Shown piece after piece: positions 13,854-14,067 of a stretch of DNA of 14,067 bases (position 1 is its first letter; each line of letters opens with the position of its first letter). The notes under the pieces were generated by a model, which was not told the DNA's origin, made no database searches, and saw nothing but the letters and a program-made list of their open reading frames with translations. The position numbers and the translations under genes were made by a program. This stretch comes from Acidobacteria subdivision 2 bacterium RH1 MAG20 (GTDB taxonomy: Bacteria; Acidobacteriota; Terriglobia; Terriglobales; Acidobacteriaceae), in NCBI GenBank assembly GCA_002197545.1, contig NFUO01000068.1, forward strand, positions 1 to 14,067, written 5' to 3'.

Positions 13854-14056
13854 TCACCCGGCCCCTTTCCTTGTGACCGGTTCCCGCTTCAGTTCAGGAT
13901 TCTTGCCGGCAAAATCTGCCACAGGGCGCCACTCATGCAGGCTGTAATAGGTCACGCCCAGTTTTAAGGCCTCAACCCGAGCTTCACCCTCGTTCGAAAA
14001 CTCCCGGCCCAGTTCGGGAGCGTGGCTAGCGCCCGACTTAGGCAAGAAGAAGCGCG
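13854..14056 (-). CDS. C-terminal part of an unknown gene, truncated at contig end
   Basis: The frame is open from the right-hand limit of genomic sequence to a TGA at 13854, giving about 67 codons. A TTG at 14045 could serve as a start but has no ribosome binding site, so I read this as the 3' end of a longer gene cut by the contig end. The residues look like coding sequence (GEARVEALKLGVTYYSLHEW, then RPVADFAGKNPELKREP), mostly helical and charged, without membrane segments. No family is recognised. It is in the same direction as the transfer operon, 216 bases before the 109-residue gene. Confidence 0.45.
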
Positions 14057-14067
14057 AGATCGGAAGA
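14057..14067 (+). other. Residual Illumina adapter sequence
   Basis: The last 11 bases, AGATCGGAAGA, are identical to the first 11 bases of the standard Illumina TruSeq adapter and sit exactly at the contig end. They are almost certainly not genomic. Confidence 0.9.

Noticed and set aside
1..14067. CRISPR array, rRNA, tRNA, insertion sequence or integrase
   Set aside because: No regularly spaced repeats with unique spacers, no rRNA-like stretch, no tRNA-like cloverleaf, and no transposase or recombinase motif noticed on either strand.

Overview
The window looks like a metagenomic contig of about 57% G+C from a soil-type bacterium, most likely an Acidobacteriota (Terriglobia/Solibacter-like) host. 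That guess rests on the style of the secreted TPR protein and on general composition, not on a marker gene. Every gene I can support lies on the minus strand, so transcription runs from high to low coordinates. The right end carries 11 bases identical to the start of the Illumina TruSeq adapter, so it is an assembly end and not a natural one.

Right half (about 14.05 kb down to 4.86 kb): a conjugation-type operon. In order of transcription it holds a truncated unknown gene, a 109-residue two-helix membrane protein, a 948-residue protein that I read as a single-chain double-psi-beta-barrel RNA polymerase of the QDE-1/YonO (eukaryotic RdRP-like) kind, a secreted VirB9/CagX-like protein with an atypical C-terminus, two small membrane proteins, a VirD4/TraG-type coupling ATPase, a membrane-anchored coiled-coil protein, an unknown protein, and a replication-relaxation family protein. 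From the VirB9-like gene onwards, genes overlap or are separated by at most 18 bases. Four 11-bp repeats lie across the end of the last gene.

Middle (about 4.6 to 2.98 kb): one secreted TPR protein, apparently cargo. Next comes a small unknown gene (2275-2664).

Left end (2.26 kb to 1): a near-consensus sigma70-type promoter drives a short operon of an archaeo-eukaryotic-type primase (AEP) with a C-terminal zinc finger, an unknown 226-residue protein, a small membrane protein, and a membrane-like gene cut by the contig edge.

Taken together this is a fragment of an integrative/conjugative element or plasmid that brings its own primase and its own RNA polymerase along with type IV transfer genes. 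The most notable points are the RNA polymerase gene inside a transfer operon, its variant catalytic motif (DFDFD where DFDGD is usual), and a pair of related 5' leaders, in front of the polymerase gene and of the membrane gene before it, in which the Shine-Dalgarno sequence can pair inside a hairpin. Relaxase, VirB4, VirB6, VirB8 and VirB10 genes are not seen and would have to lie outside the window.
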